A stretch of 64,000 bases of DNA from Streptomyces atratus (GTDB lineage: Bacteria; Actinomycetota; Actinomycetes; Streptomycetales; Streptomycetaceae), in NCBI RefSeq assembly GCF_014648655.1, contig NZ_BMRN01000021.1:57699-121698 (forward strand). The letters run 5' to 3'. Below the pieces are notes generated by a model. It was not told where the DNA came from. It did no database searches and saw only the letters and a program-made list of their open reading frames with translations. A program made the position numbers and the translations under genes. This document shows positions 8,068 through 16,227 of the stretch, piece after piece (positions within the stretch are counted from its first letter, which is position 1; every line of letters starts with the position of its first letter).

Positions 8068-9057
8068 TCAGCAGGCCATGGGCCACTGACTCTCCTCGGC
8101 GGAAGATGCACTCACCTCGACGCGTTGCTGGTCCGTGCGGCAGTCGCGGCAGTGGCCGGGGCGGCGGGAGCGGAAGGCGCGGTCGCAGTGGTCGCAGTTC
8201 TGGAGCGGGATGACGATGACACCAGGGCGTGCGGGTGCGAGGTCCTGGGCTCCCGGCAGCGGCGGTGGCAGGAGCGCCGTGATCCGGTGGCGCAGAAGCT
8301 TGGCGGGGTGCTTCAGGAGGTTCGGGAGGTCGGTGGTGAGGGCATGGCGGATGGTGTCGGGGTGGGCGTCGCGTTCGAGCCAGGTGGCGACGCCGGGGGC
8401 GAGGGTGTGGATGTCGCGCTCGGAGAGGGTGAGTTGGGGCGTGTGGCGGCGAAGGTCGGCGAGGAGCGCGGTGGCCACGCGCTGAAGCTCCGGCGTGAGC
8501 TCCTGTGGCTGGGGGAGCGGCGGAGGCGGCGATGTGCGCACGGTGGGGGCCGGTACGGGTGTGGGCTGCGGCTGCGGCGGTGGTGTGGGCGCCGGGGGTG
8601 GTGCGGGGCGCGGTTCGGGAGCGGTTACGCGCGGCGGTGGTGTGGGCAGCGGGGCCGGCTCGCTGGGAACCGCCCGGGGCTGACGGGTTGTGCCCGGCTG
8701 GTTGTACGAGACGGTGCGGGTGACGATGCGGCCGTCGGCGAGGCGTACGCGGCTGCGGTGGAGGTAGCCGTGGGCTTCGAGCTCACGCAGCGTGGCGGCG
8801 ATGCGGGTCTCGCTCTCGGGGAAGCGTTCGGCGAGGTGCTTGATGCCGATCTTGGCTCCGGCGGGCAGCGACTGGATGTGGGCGGCGAGCCCGATCGCGG
8901 TGAGGGAGAGTCCGCGGTGCTGGGCGAGGTGGTTGCCGATGACGGTGAAGCCTGCGACGTGCCGGACGTTGATGTGGATGACACCGGATGACGGTGTGGC
9001 GTCCCCGGGTGCGGGGGACAGGGCGCACGGGGGCGCGGTAATCTGCGGGGTACCCAT
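8068..9057 (-). CDS. Helix-turn-helix protein with C-terminal zinc ribbon, copy 1
   Basis: A 329-residue protein with three parts. The N-terminal winged helix-turn-helix (about residues 25-115) contains HLAQHRGLSLTAIGLAAHIQ and a recognition-wing region with TVSYNQPG. A long proline-rich linker follows (about 120-190). The C-terminal part ends in a zinc ribbon of pattern CxxC-x11-CxxC. It is a close paralogue of the gene at 23377, in the same orientation. Both share about 150 bp of upstream sequence including an 18-bp palindrome. It is a likely DNA-binding regulator of a type common in Streptomyces; its targets are unknown. Confidence 0.8.
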   Translation of the reverse strand: MGTPQITAPPCALSPAPGDATPSSGVIHINVRHVAGFTVIGNHLAQHRGLSLTAIGLAAHIQSLPAGAKIGIKHLAERFPESETRIAATLRELEAHGYLHRSRVRLADGRIVTRTVSYNQPGTTRQPRAVPSEPAPLPTPPPRVTAPEPRPAPPPAPTPPPQPQPTPVPAPTVRTSPPPPLPQPQELTPELQRVATALLADLRRHTPQLTLSERDIHTLAPGVATWLERDAHPDTIRHALTTDLPNLLKHPAKLLRHRITALLPPPLPGAQDLAPARPGVIVIPLQNCDHCDRAFRSRRPGHCRDCRTDQQRVEVSASSAEESQWPMAC

Positions 9058-9234
9058 CGGGAAGCTCCGTACTTCCTCGGTGGTCAGGCCCTCGGTCGAG
9101 ACTGCAATCTCGTCGGGGGCCGTCGCATGTCTGCAGTTGTCGCGGCGAGCATATGCCAGCCAACCCGTATGAAATCCAGCCCAGTTGCCCTATGTCACCC
9201 GCGCGAGTGACGGAGGCGGGGTGGGGTTGGGTTT
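8138..9234 (-). repeat. About 1.1-kb direct repeat, copy 1
   Basis: Most of the helix-turn-helix gene plus about 175 bp upstream is repeated at 23429-24547 in the same orientation. The upstream 150 bp is almost identical. The coding part is more diverged, mainly in the linker. Similarity ends abruptly at 9234, just beyond the palindrome. Confidence 0.8.
9194..9211. promoter_or_regulatory. 18-bp near-perfect palindrome upstream of helix-turn-helix gene
   Basis: GTCACCCGCGCGAGTGAC is self-complementary except for one C/A pair. The same 18 bases occur at 24508-24525 upstream of the paralogue. Conservation outside the coding region suggests a binding site, possibly for autoregulation or for DNA processing at the element edge. 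Confidence 0.5.
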
Positions 9235-9337
9235 GGGTGGGGAGGGTGATTTCCCCAGGTTCTTTAAAGCTTTATGCGTCGTGGGACGTGGCGACGTGGC
9301 CTACCGGGTCGTGGGTCTCCGCGACCCGGTGAAGCGG

Positions 9338-9529
9338 TCACGGTACGAGGCTGAGTTCGGCCCGGATCGTCTTGCGCGGGACAGGCCCGAGGGCGATGCC
9401 CCAGCGGTCGGCGAGTGCCTCGACGATGAGGAGGCCGCGCCTTGATTCCGCGTCGTCGGCGGGGGCGGACGCGGTGCCGGGCGTGGGAGGTAGTTGCTCG
9501 CCCCGGGTGTCGGTCACCCCCCATTTTCG
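9338..9529 (-). pseudogene. Remnant of an ATP-binding (anti-sigma kinase-like) gene, 3' end
   Basis: The open frame ends with VTDTRGEQLPP, RRGLLIVEALADRWGIA and KTIRAELSLVP. These match the C-terminal G-box region of Streptomyces HATPase_c_2 proteins (SpoIIAB/RsbW-like anti-sigma kinases). Only about 60 residues remain; the N- and central boxes are gone, and the upstream frame is unrelated and runs into the 3' end of the next gene. It is a gene fragment left by rearrangement between the 1.1-kb repeat and the sigma-factor operon. Confidence 0.65.
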
Positions 9530-9542
9530 GCAAGGCAACGGG

Positions 9543-10370
9543 TCAGCCGACGGCACCGAGGATCGGCGCCCAGGTGGGTCCGGTGAGTGCGGCCACCGCC
9601 TGCTTCTGGGAGAGCGGGGGAGCGTCACGGGTCGGCTTCTGCCTGTTTCCGCTACCGAAGTCGCCGGCGGTGTTCCACTGCACCATCTGAAGCTGGGCGC
9701 CGGTCGACTTCAGGGTCACCGTCGTCGTCCAGCGGTGAGCGATGTCGGAGTCGGGGACGGGGTCGGCACCAATCGGCTGCCTTTGTGCGATCTTCTCCGA
9801 CATCACCAGGGCTCCGCCGGGAAGCGCGGCGCTGCTCGGCAGCTCGCTCAGCTCGCAGGTGTCGCCGACCTCAGCACGCCCGGTCGTATCGTCGCAGTTC
9901 AGCCCTTCGCCGTCCCTGAGTGGCAGCTGGAGCCGCAGGGCCGAGACACCGACGTTGGCGGCGCCGTGCCCGTCGTTGACGTCCGCTCCGCCGTTGGCGA
10001 CCCACCCGCCGGACGGATTCGAGGGGTCGTTGCTCTGTCCGTCCTCCCGGCCGAACCGGCTCCCGGGGAACGTCTTCTTCACAGCGTCGATCATCTGGGT
10101 TCCGGTGATCGCGGAACGAGGCTTCGCCAGCGCCACCGTTTCCATGTTGGATCCTGCGGAGCGAATCCCGGCGAGTGCGCCGGGGAGCACCAGGCCGGCT
10201 GCCGCGATCGCGGCGCAGGCGCCGACCCCGGCGATGACGGCGGCGCTGCGCCGACGCCGACTGCGGCTCCGCCCGCGCTCGACGGCTCCGCTCGTGAGCG
10301 TGGTGAGATCGGGTGCGAGGGAGTCGGTCGTGCGGTCCAGGGCGTGTGCGAGGTCTGCTTCGAACGGCAT
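9543..10370 (-). CDS. Membrane-anchored protein partnered with ECF sigma factor
   Basis: A 275-residue protein with a cytoplasmic N-terminus (MPFEADLAHALDRTTDSLAP), a basic stretch RSRSRRRRS, one membrane segment (about residues 43-67) and a long extracytoplasmic domain with two cysteines (LNCDDTTG, DTCELSEL). It lies 66 bases downstream of the SigE-type sigma gene on the same strand. Many SigE-family sigma factors of Streptomyces have such a membrane partner, which may act as a sensor or anti-sigma factor. No zinc-binding anti-sigma motif is visible. ATG 10370 has GGTGA upstream. Confidence 0.7.
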   Translation of the reverse strand: MPFEADLAHALDRTTDSLAPDLTTLTSGAVERGRSRSRRRRSAAVIAGVGACAAIAAAGLVLPGALAGIRSAGSNMETVALAKPRSAITGTQMIDAVKKTFPGSRFGREDGQSNDPSNPSGGWVANGGADVNDGHGAANVGVSALRLQLPLRDGEGLNCDDTTGRAEVGDTCELSELPSSAALPGGALVMSEKIAQRQPIGADPVPDSDIAHRWTTTVTLKSTGAQLQMVQWNTAGDFGSGNRQKPTRDAPPLSQKQAVAALTGPTWAPILGAVG

Positions 10371-10436
10371 GCTGGCGTCACCTTTTCTGTCACTGATGGG
10401 GATTTTGCGGTGGGTTCGACCTGTGCGCACCGGTGT

Positions 10437-10946
10437 TCAGTGCGGAACCAGGTCGGACAGGCTGTCGCCGAGCAACGCGCGCACCCTGTTGAGTGCCCGG
10501 GTGCCCTGGGAGCGGACCGCGCCGCTGCTCAGCTTGAGCATCTGGGCGGTCTCCTCGATGCTGCGGTCCTCCCAGTAGCGCAGCAGCAGCAGCACCGCCC
10601 GTTCCCGGGGCGGCAGTTGGCCGAGCGCGTCCAGCAGGGTGAGCCGCAGTGCGGCGTCCGGTCCGGCCGCCGCACTGTCGGGCATGTTCCCGATGGGGCG
10701 CTCGCCGGTGCTTCGCCGACGCCGCAGGGTGAGGGAGGTGCGGACCAGAACCGTCTGGGCGTAGGCCGCCGGGCTCTCTGCTCTGGCCACCCGCTTCCAG
10801 TGCACGTACACCCGGCTGAGGGTTTCCTGGACCAGGTCCTCGGCAAGATGTGTGTCGCCGGCCGCGAGGACGTACGCCGAGCGGTACAGCGTCTTCGCCC
10901 TCGCGGCCACGAACTCCAGGTACTGATCCTCCTGTGCTGATTTCAC
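10437..10946 (-). CDS. SigE-family ECF RNA polymerase sigma factor
   Basis: A 169-residue two-domain sigma factor. Region 2 includes LYRSAYVLAAGDTHLAEDL and VQETLSRVYVHWKRV, for core binding and -10 recognition. Region 4 is LPPRERAVLLLLRYWEDRS followed by the helix-turn-helix IEETAQMLKLSSGAVRSQ. The size and the opening SAQEDQYLEFVAARAKTLYR are typical of the SigE (SigE-like FecI) group. It is the first gene of an operon with the membrane protein at 9543. The regulon is unknown, and the divergent Kelch protein gene is a possible target. Confidence 0.9.
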   Translation of the reverse strand: MKSAQEDQYLEFVAARAKTLYRSAYVLAAGDTHLAEDLVQETLSRVYVHWKRVARAESPAAYAQTVLVRTSLTLRRRRSTGERPIGNMPDSAAAGPDAALRLTLLDALGQLPPRERAVLLLLRYWEDRSIEETAQMLKLSSGAVRSQGTRALNRVRALLGDSLSDLVPH

Positions 10947-11307
10947 TCGGCCCCCGCCTGTTCTCTTGTTCCGTGATCCCCGTGCATACCCCTCTTGACT
11001 ACGTGGGACGGCAGAATGTCGCGCGCGGCAGGAGCACCTTCTTTTCCACCGCTGCCGCGCCAGCAGTGTTCCGCGGGGGTCGGAGGCACATGCCCGGGAT
11101 GACGGCGGCGACGCTCAGGAGCAGGCGGTGGTAGGGAACCACGCGTTGGGGAGGAGTCGCGTCATGTCGTGTATCCGCCCGCCGCGGAGGCAGTCTTGTC
11201 GAGAGCATGGCAACGATGTTTAGTTGTCGCGGCGGATGAATCCATCTGCTGTCGACCGAGAACCAGCGCACGGGTCGACCCCAGCTCAGCTGCATGGGAG
11301 TCACACA
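10947..11307. other. Divergent intergenic region, sigma factor / Kelch gene
   Basis: About 360 bases that must hold the promoters of the sigma-factor operon and the Kelch gene. Open frames here look non-coding. I could not identify a convincing ECF-type -35 (AAC) plus -10 pair or any stable hairpin. Confidence 0.4.
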
Positions 11308-14300
11308 TTGCGCACTTCGAGGCGTTCCAGACCGGCCGCGCGGAGGATCTCCGCGCGACTGGCCGCATTCACCGCGGCGGCTGTCGCAGTCATGGCTGCG
11401 GGCTTACCCGTCGCCCAGGCTGCCACCGGCGCCGAGGCAGCCGCTCCGGGCACCGTCGCCACCGCGACGCATCCCGGGGGCGGTCTCGCCGCCTCCAGCG
11501 TCGGCTCGCACGGCGAGATCTCCGGCGCCGTCACCGACAGCTCAGGCAAGGCGCTTTCCGGCGCCTCCGTCGTAGCCGGAATCTACCGGTCGACCACCGA
11601 CGCCCAGGGGCACTACAACCTGACGGTGCCGCCTGACACCTACAAAATGGCCGCGTACGCCTACGGGTACGCGCCCAAGAAGGCCAACGGCGTCGTCGTC
11701 GACGATGGCACCGTCACGATGGACTTCGCGCTGGACGCGGTGGCCCGGCAGACCGTGACCGGTAAGGTGACCGACGGCTCCGGCCACGGCTGGCCGCTCT
11801 ATACGAAGATCACCATCGATGACGTGCCCGGCGCCCCGGTCTTCACCGACCCGTACACCGGCGCGTACAGCGTCGACCTGCCGCAGGGCGCCGACTACAC
11901 CCTGCGCTTCACCTCCGTGTACCCCGGCTACGAGGCAGTCACCAAGCAGGTGACCGTGAATGACGCGGCGCAGACCGTGAACGTCGCGGTCCCGGTGGAC
12001 GCCGAGGCGGCCACGGCGCCCGGTTACCAGGTCAAGCGGTCCGGCCCGACCCAGCCCTTCGACTCCACCGTCGGCGCCCCCGAGGGCTGGAGCGTGGTCA
12101 ACGCCGACGGCACCACCGGCGGCTGGTCCTTCGACGACTTCGGTAACCGGGGTAACAAGACCGGTGGTTCCGGCGCCTTCGCCATGGTCGACAGTGACAA
12201 GATCGGCAGCGGCAAGAAGCAGGACAGCTCGCTGATCACGCCGGTCATCGACCTGACCGGCAACGACAACCCGCAACTGGAGTTCGACACCGACTACAAG
12301 AGCTACACCAACCAGAGCGGCAACATCGACGTCAGCACTGACGGCGGTGCGACCTGGACCAACATCTGGAACCGCACCACCACCCTGACCGGCCCTGCCC
12401 ATGTCGAGCTTCCGCTGACCGACTACGCCGGGAAGCCCGGAGTGCAGCTGCGGTTCCACTTCACGGGCAGCTACGGCTACTGGTGGGAACTCGACAACGT
12501 GTTCGTGGGCAAGCGGACCTACGAGCCCGTCACCGGTGGTCTGGTGGCCGGTACCGTGAAGGACGCCAACACCGACGACGGCGTCGTCGGCGCCACTGTC
12601 GTCAACACCGACGCCCCGCAGGACAAGGCCACCACCGCGGCCACCCCGGACGACCCGGCGCTCGGCGGCGGTTTCTACTGGATGTTCACCTCCAAGACCG
12701 GCAGCCACACCTACACCGCCTCCAAGTCGAAATACGCCGACCTGGCCAAGACGGTGAACGTGGCACCGGACAGCACCACCCAGGCGGTCTTCAACCTGAA
12801 GGCCGGCAAGCTGGCGTTCACCCCTGGCTCGATCGACAAGACGGTCGACTGGGGCAAGAAGGCCACCCAGAACCTGACGGTGAAGAACACCGGCGGTGCG
12901 CCTGCCAGCCTCACCCTGGGCGAGCGGCCGGGCGGCTTCACTCAGCAGGTCAAGGGCGGCGCGCCGCTCAACCTGGTGAAGGGCAACTACTCCCCGCTGG
13001 CCCTCAGCAAGGGCAAGACCTCGGATGCGGCTCCGGCGGCCAACGCGGCCGGTGACGCCTGGCAGCCGGTGGCCAACCTGCCGACCGCTGTGCAGGACAA
13101 CGCGGTCGCCGTCTACGACGGCAAGGTGTACTCCGCCTTCGGCTACACAGGCAGCGAGGACACCAACGCGCTGTACGCCTACGACCCCGACAGTGGCTCC
13201 TGGACCAAGCTGGCCTCCGCGGCCGACACCCGCGAGGGCACCCCGGCCCACGGCTTCATCGGCGGCAAGCTGTACGTGGTCGGCGGCTGGGGTGCCGACG
13301 GCGACCCCGACGCCAAGCTGGAGGTCTACGACCCGGCGTCGAACAGCTGGTCCACCAAGGCGTCCTCGCCCAAGCCGTACGCCGGTTCGGGCAGCGCGGT
13401 GCTCGGCGGCAAGCTGTACGTCGTCGGCGGCTGCACCAGCAGCTGTGGCACCACGGACGCCACGGTCTACGACCCGTCGTCGGACAGCTGGTCCCAGATC
13501 GCCTCCTACCCGGAGCCGATCTCCTGGCAGTCCTGCGGCGGCATCGACGGCAAGCTCTACTGCGCCGGTGGCAGCGGCGGCAGCAGTTCGACCAAGCACG
13601 CCTACGTCTACGACCCGGGCGCCGACAGCTGGTCGCCCGTCGCCGACATGCCCGCCGACCTGTGGGGTTCGGCGTACAGCGTGGGTAACGGCAAGCTGCT
13701 GGTCTCCAGCGGTGTCGTCAACAACAGCGCCGCCATCACCAACCAGGGCTACGCCTTCGACCCGGGCACCGGCAGCTGGACCGCCCTGCCCAACGCCAAC
13801 ACCAGCGTCTACCGTGTGGGTGCTTCCTCCGGCTTCTACAAGGTCGGCGGCAACCCCGGCGGCAGCTCGACGCCGCCGGTGTCCACCGTCGAGGTGCTGC
13901 CCGGCTACGACCAGGGCGGCGAGTCCTCGGACGTCAGCTGGCTGTCCACGAGCAAGGACAAGGTGACACTCCAGCCCGGGGAGAGCACCACGATCACCGT
14001 CGGCCTGGACGCCACGGTCCCCGAGGTCACCCAGCCCGGCGACTACACCGCGGCGCTGACCGTCCAGACCGACACCCCGTACTCGGTCGCCGACGTCGAC
14101 GTGAAGATGCACGTCAACCCGCCGAAGACCTGGGGCAAGTACGCCGGCACCGTGCTGGGCGCCGACGGCAAGGGCGGCACCGCGCCACTGGCCGGGGCGA
14201 CCGTCCAGATCGACAGCTGGGCGAACAGCTACACGCTGCGAACCGCCAAGGACGGCAGCTTCGCCCTGTGGTTCGACGTCCGCAACAACCCGGTCACCGT

Positions 14301-14400
14301 GATCGTGGCCAAGGACGGCTACCAGCCGGTGGTCACCACTGTGAAGCTCAAGAAGGGGGAGACGACGACCGGCAACTTCACGCTGAAGAAGGCCTCGTGA
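11308..14400 (+). CDS. Secreted Kelch-repeat protein with carboxypeptidase-regulatory-like domains
   Basis: About 1030 residues, exported by a signal peptide ending ...GLPVAQA. Domains in order: two carboxypeptidase-regulatory-like domains (GEISGAVTDSSGKALSGASV; TVTGKVTDGSG), a MAM-like jelly-roll with GWSFDDFGNRGNKTGGSGAF, a third regulatory-like domain, five Kelch blades with YDPxSxSW ends (LYVVGGWGAD; LYVVGGCTSS) and a last regulatory-like domain. TTG 11308 is chosen because GGGAG lies 7 bases before it and the signal peptide starts there; the frame is open from 11224. Similar Streptomyces proteins carry an S8 protease domain in front; none is present here. Possibly a surface or carbohydrate-binding protein. 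Confidence 0.82.
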   Translation: MRTSRRSRPAARRISARLAAFTAAAVAVMAAGLPVAQAATGAEAAAPGTVATATHPGGGLAASSVGSHGEISGAVTDSSGKALSGASVVAGIYRSTTDAQGHYNLTVPPDTYKMAAYAYGYAPKKANGVVVDDGTVTMDFALDAVARQTVTGKVTDGSGHGWPLYTKITIDDVPGAPVFTDPYTGAYSVDLPQGADYTLRFTSVYPGYEAVTKQVTVNDAAQTVNVAVPVDAEAATAPGYQVKRSGPTQPFDSTVGAPEGWSVVNADGTTGGWSFDDFGNRGNKTGGSGAFAMVDSDKIGSGKKQDSSLITPVIDLTGNDNPQLEFDTDYKSYTNQSGNIDVSTDGGATWTNIWNRTTTLTGPAHVELPLTDYAGKPGVQLRFHFTGSYGYWWELDNVFVGKRTYEPVTGGLVAGTVKDANTDDGVVGATVVNTDAPQDKATTAATPDDPALGGGFYWMFTSKTGSHTYTASKSKYADLAKTVNVAPDSTTQAVFNLKAGKLAFTPGSIDKTVDWGKKATQNLTVKNTGGAPASLTLGERPGGFTQQVKGGAPLNLVKGNYSPLALSKGKTSDAAPAANAAGDAWQPVANLPTAVQDNAVAVYDGKVYSAFGYTGSEDTNALYAYDPDSGSWTKLASAADTREGTPAHGFIGGKLYVVGGWGADGDPDAKLEVYDPASNSWSTKASSPKPYAGSGSAVLGGKLYVVGGCTSSCGTTDATVYDPSSDSWSQIASYPEPISWQSCGGIDGKLYCAGGSGGSSSTKHAYVYDPGADSWSPVADMPADLWGSAYSVGNGKLLVSSGVVNNSAAITNQGYAFDPGTGSWTALPNANTSVYRVGASSGFYKVGGNPGGSSTPPVSTVEVLPGYDQGGESSDVSWLSTSKDKVTLQPGESTTITVGLDATVPEVTQPGDYTAALTVQTDTPYSVADVDVKMHVNPPKTWGKYAGTVLGADGKGGTAPLAGATVQIDSWANSYTLRTAKDGSFALWFDVRNNPVTVIVAKDGYQPVVTTVKLKKGETTTGNFTLKKAS

Positions 14401-14418
14401 CCCTGCTCTGGTGAAACA

Positions 14419-14450
14419 GCGCGGGCCGGCCCCTCGGGGCCGGCCCGCGC
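14419..14450 (+). terminator. Strong hairpin terminator after Kelch gene
   Basis: A 15-bp perfect GC stem (14419-14433 with 14436-14450) and a 2-base loop, 18 bases after the stop codon. No T tract, as is usual in Streptomyces. Confidence 0.85.
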
Positions 14451-14587
14451 GCTCAGCGGCCCATGGCCTGCAGGAGTTCCTGCCGCTGACCGACGAGGTC
14501 GACGCAACGTCGACTCCAACGAGCAGCGGTGGACCGGGGCCACTCCTGATCGCTGCACGGCAGCCGCGTCGCGTACCTTCCACGTCC

Positions 14588-15064
14588 ATGACCGATATCG
14601 ACAAGCTCACCGGCCTGTTCACCGCGCTCGGCGCCGACGACGCCGCGGGCTGGGCCGACTCCGAGGCCGAGGAGAACATTCCGCAGCTCGCCCGCTACCG
14701 CTTCCTGCGGATGGTCTGGCAGGACATCGACGGGTGGAGCACGGCGGCCCCCGACTGGGTCGAGGCCTACCGGAAGGACGGGCTCGCGGGCGGCGCCGTC
14801 GGGCGGGCGCTGGCTCTCGGTCTGACCCCCGGCGACCTGGGGGAGATAGCCCGCGAGGTGGCGAAGGAGACCGCGTTCGGTCTTCTCTACGGACTGGCCG
14901 ACCCTGCCGACGGCGACCTTCCGCCCGAGGTCGAGCAGCAGCTCCCCGGCTGGTGCCTGGCGGAGCTGACACCGCAGGGCGAGCCCACGGGGCGGATTCT
15001 GGACGCGCTGTACGAGGACCTGGACGAGGTCGAGCCGCAGGGGCCCGCGGGAGGCGTGCGATGA
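14588..15064 (+). CDS. Conserved hypothetical protein coupled to methyltransferase
   Basis: A 158-residue acidic, mainly helical protein starting MTDIDKLTGLFTALGADDAA. The stop overlaps the start of the methyltransferase gene by four bases (ATGA), so the two are probably co-translated. There is no signal peptide, membrane segment or catalytic motif. ATG 14588 is chosen because the upstream frame translates the terminator hairpin. I do not recognise the family. An accessory role for the methyltransferase is possible but only by context. Confidence 0.7.
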   Translation: MTDIDKLTGLFTALGADDAAGWADSEAEENIPQLARYRFLRMVWQDIDGWSTAAPDWVEAYRKDGLAGGAVGRALALGLTPGDLGEIAREVAKETAFGLLYGLADPADGDLPPEVEQQLPGWCLAELTPQGEPTGRILDALYEDLDEVEPQGPAGGVR

Positions 15065-15876
15065 CCGCGTTCGATGTGAGCGAGCGGCGGATCTGGGAAG
15101 GGCGGGCCGAGAGCTACGCCCGGACCTTCGCCCGGCTCTGCGCCCACACGGTGCCCGCCCTGCTGGATGCCGCCGCGGTCGGGCCGGGCACGCGGATGCT
15201 CGACGTGGGGTGCGGCAGCGGCAGCGTGACGGCGGCGGCCGTCGGGCGCGGTGCGCTCGTACGGGCCACGGACGCCGAACCCGGAATGGTGGAGCTGACC
15301 CGGCGTGCCGTGTCCGGGGTCGATGTCCGGTGCGGCTCGCTTCCGCAACTTCCTTATGAAGACGACGAGTTCGATGCCGTCGTGGCGAACTTCGTGCTCA
15401 ATCACGTCGGCCGGCCGCTGGACGCCCTGGCCGAGATGCACCGGATCACCCGTCCCGGCGGCCGAGTCGCCGTCACCATCTGGCAGGCGCCGGGCGCCCC
15501 GGGTCAGGCGCTGATCGGGCGGGCCGCCGAGGCGGCGGGGCTGACCCGGCCCCGGTGGCTGGCCACCGTCGACCCCGAACACAACTTCCCGCGCACCCGG
15601 GAAGGGCTGTGCACGCTGCTGGAGGTGGCCGGCCTCGACAGCGTACGGAGTGAGGCGCTGGCCTGGGACCACCGTGTCGGGGCGGAGGACTGGTGGGCCG
15701 GGCCGGCCGCCGGTGTGGCCGCGATCGGGCAGCTGGTCAACAGCCGGGGGCCGGCGGGGGTGGCCGCGGCCAAGCGGGAGTACGACGCGCTGTGCACCGA
15801 ATTCGCGGCGGACGACGGCCGGTTGGCGCTCCCGCATGTGGCGTTGCTGGCCCGGGGGAGCAGGCCGGGAGGGTGA
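15061..15876 (+). CDS. Class I SAM-dependent methyltransferase
   Basis: A 271-residue enzyme with a Methyltransf_11/25 fold. Motif I is MLDVGCGSGSVTAAA, the acidic end of strand 2 is ATDAEPGM, motif IV is FDAVVANFVLNHV and the post-motif loop reads RITRPGGRVAVTIWQ. The last 90 residues form a substrate domain with EHNFPRTREGL. The acceptor is likely a small molecule, but this cannot be specified. It is translationally coupled to the small gene upstream and followed by a hairpin. Confidence 0.88.
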   Translation: MTAFDVSERRIWEGRAESYARTFARLCAHTVPALLDAAAVGPGTRMLDVGCGSGSVTAAAVGRGALVRATDAEPGMVELTRRAVSGVDVRCGSLPQLPYEDDEFDAVVANFVLNHVGRPLDALAEMHRITRPGGRVAVTIWQAPGAPGQALIGRAAEAAGLTRPRWLATVDPEHNFPRTREGLCTLLEVAGLDSVRSEALAWDHRVGAEDWWAGPAAGVAAIGQLVNSRGPAGVAAAKREYDALCTEFAADDGRLALPHVALLARGSRPGG

Positions 15877-15920
15877 CGGCGGGGACGGGCCGGATCCCCC
15901 CGGCCCGCGCCCGGCATGGG

Positions 15921-15954
15921 GCAGGGCCCGTACGGCGAACCGTCCGGGCCCTGC
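15921..15954. terminator. Hairpin terminator, duplicate of the one at 27197
   Basis: GCAGGGCCCG (15921-15930) pairs with CGGGCCCTGC (15945-15954), and an inner ACGG/CCGT stem closes on CGAA. It resembles the terminator at 27197-27225 in sequence and in its place just beyond an LCP 3' end. It can serve the methyltransferase gene. Confidence 0.8.
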
Positions 15955-15975
15955 GTGCGTCGGCCACCAATTCGC

Positions 15976-16143
15976 GTCTGCCGTCAGTTGTCGCAGATTG
16001 CCGTTGATGGAGCCCGAGATCGGCATGTTCATCGACGTGCCGTCGCTGCCCGTGACGTCCTTCATGGCGAAGAACATCTGCCCCAGGGACCACAGCGACG
16101 CGGCGTTCAGCTTGGTGTACCGGCCGCGGGCCGGGTAGAGCTT
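15976..16143 (-). pseudogene. Remnant of an LCP gene 3' end
   Basis: This stretch matches the 3' part of the LCP gene at 27240-28532. Read on the minus strand it gives KLYPARGRYTKLNAA fused in frame to SLWSLGQMFFAMKDV and then GTSMNMPISGSINGNL. The roughly 130 codons that lie between the first two blocks in the intact gene are missing. Both LCP 3' ends lie on the same strand, about 11 kb apart, with the DISARM remnant between them. It cannot encode a functional ligase. Confidence 0.85.
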
Positions 16144-16166
16144 CGTTCGGCCCCCGACAGCAGACT

Positions 16167-16227
16167 GAGGGCCAGACGTGTGTATGCGGCCAAGAGACCG
16201 CGCGAGATGAGTCAGCCGGGCCGTAGA
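16167..16227. repeat. Dispersed 61-bp repeat, copy B
   Basis: Partner of 4389-4449 (52 of 61 positions identical by hand count). The right part includes the drmC stop codon and the codons before it. Confidence 0.75.

Noticed and set aside
11542..14679. Open frame of 1045 codons antisense to the Kelch gene
   Set aside because: It is a by-product of GC-rich codon bias; the sense strand has clear domains and a signal peptide, while the antisense translation has none.
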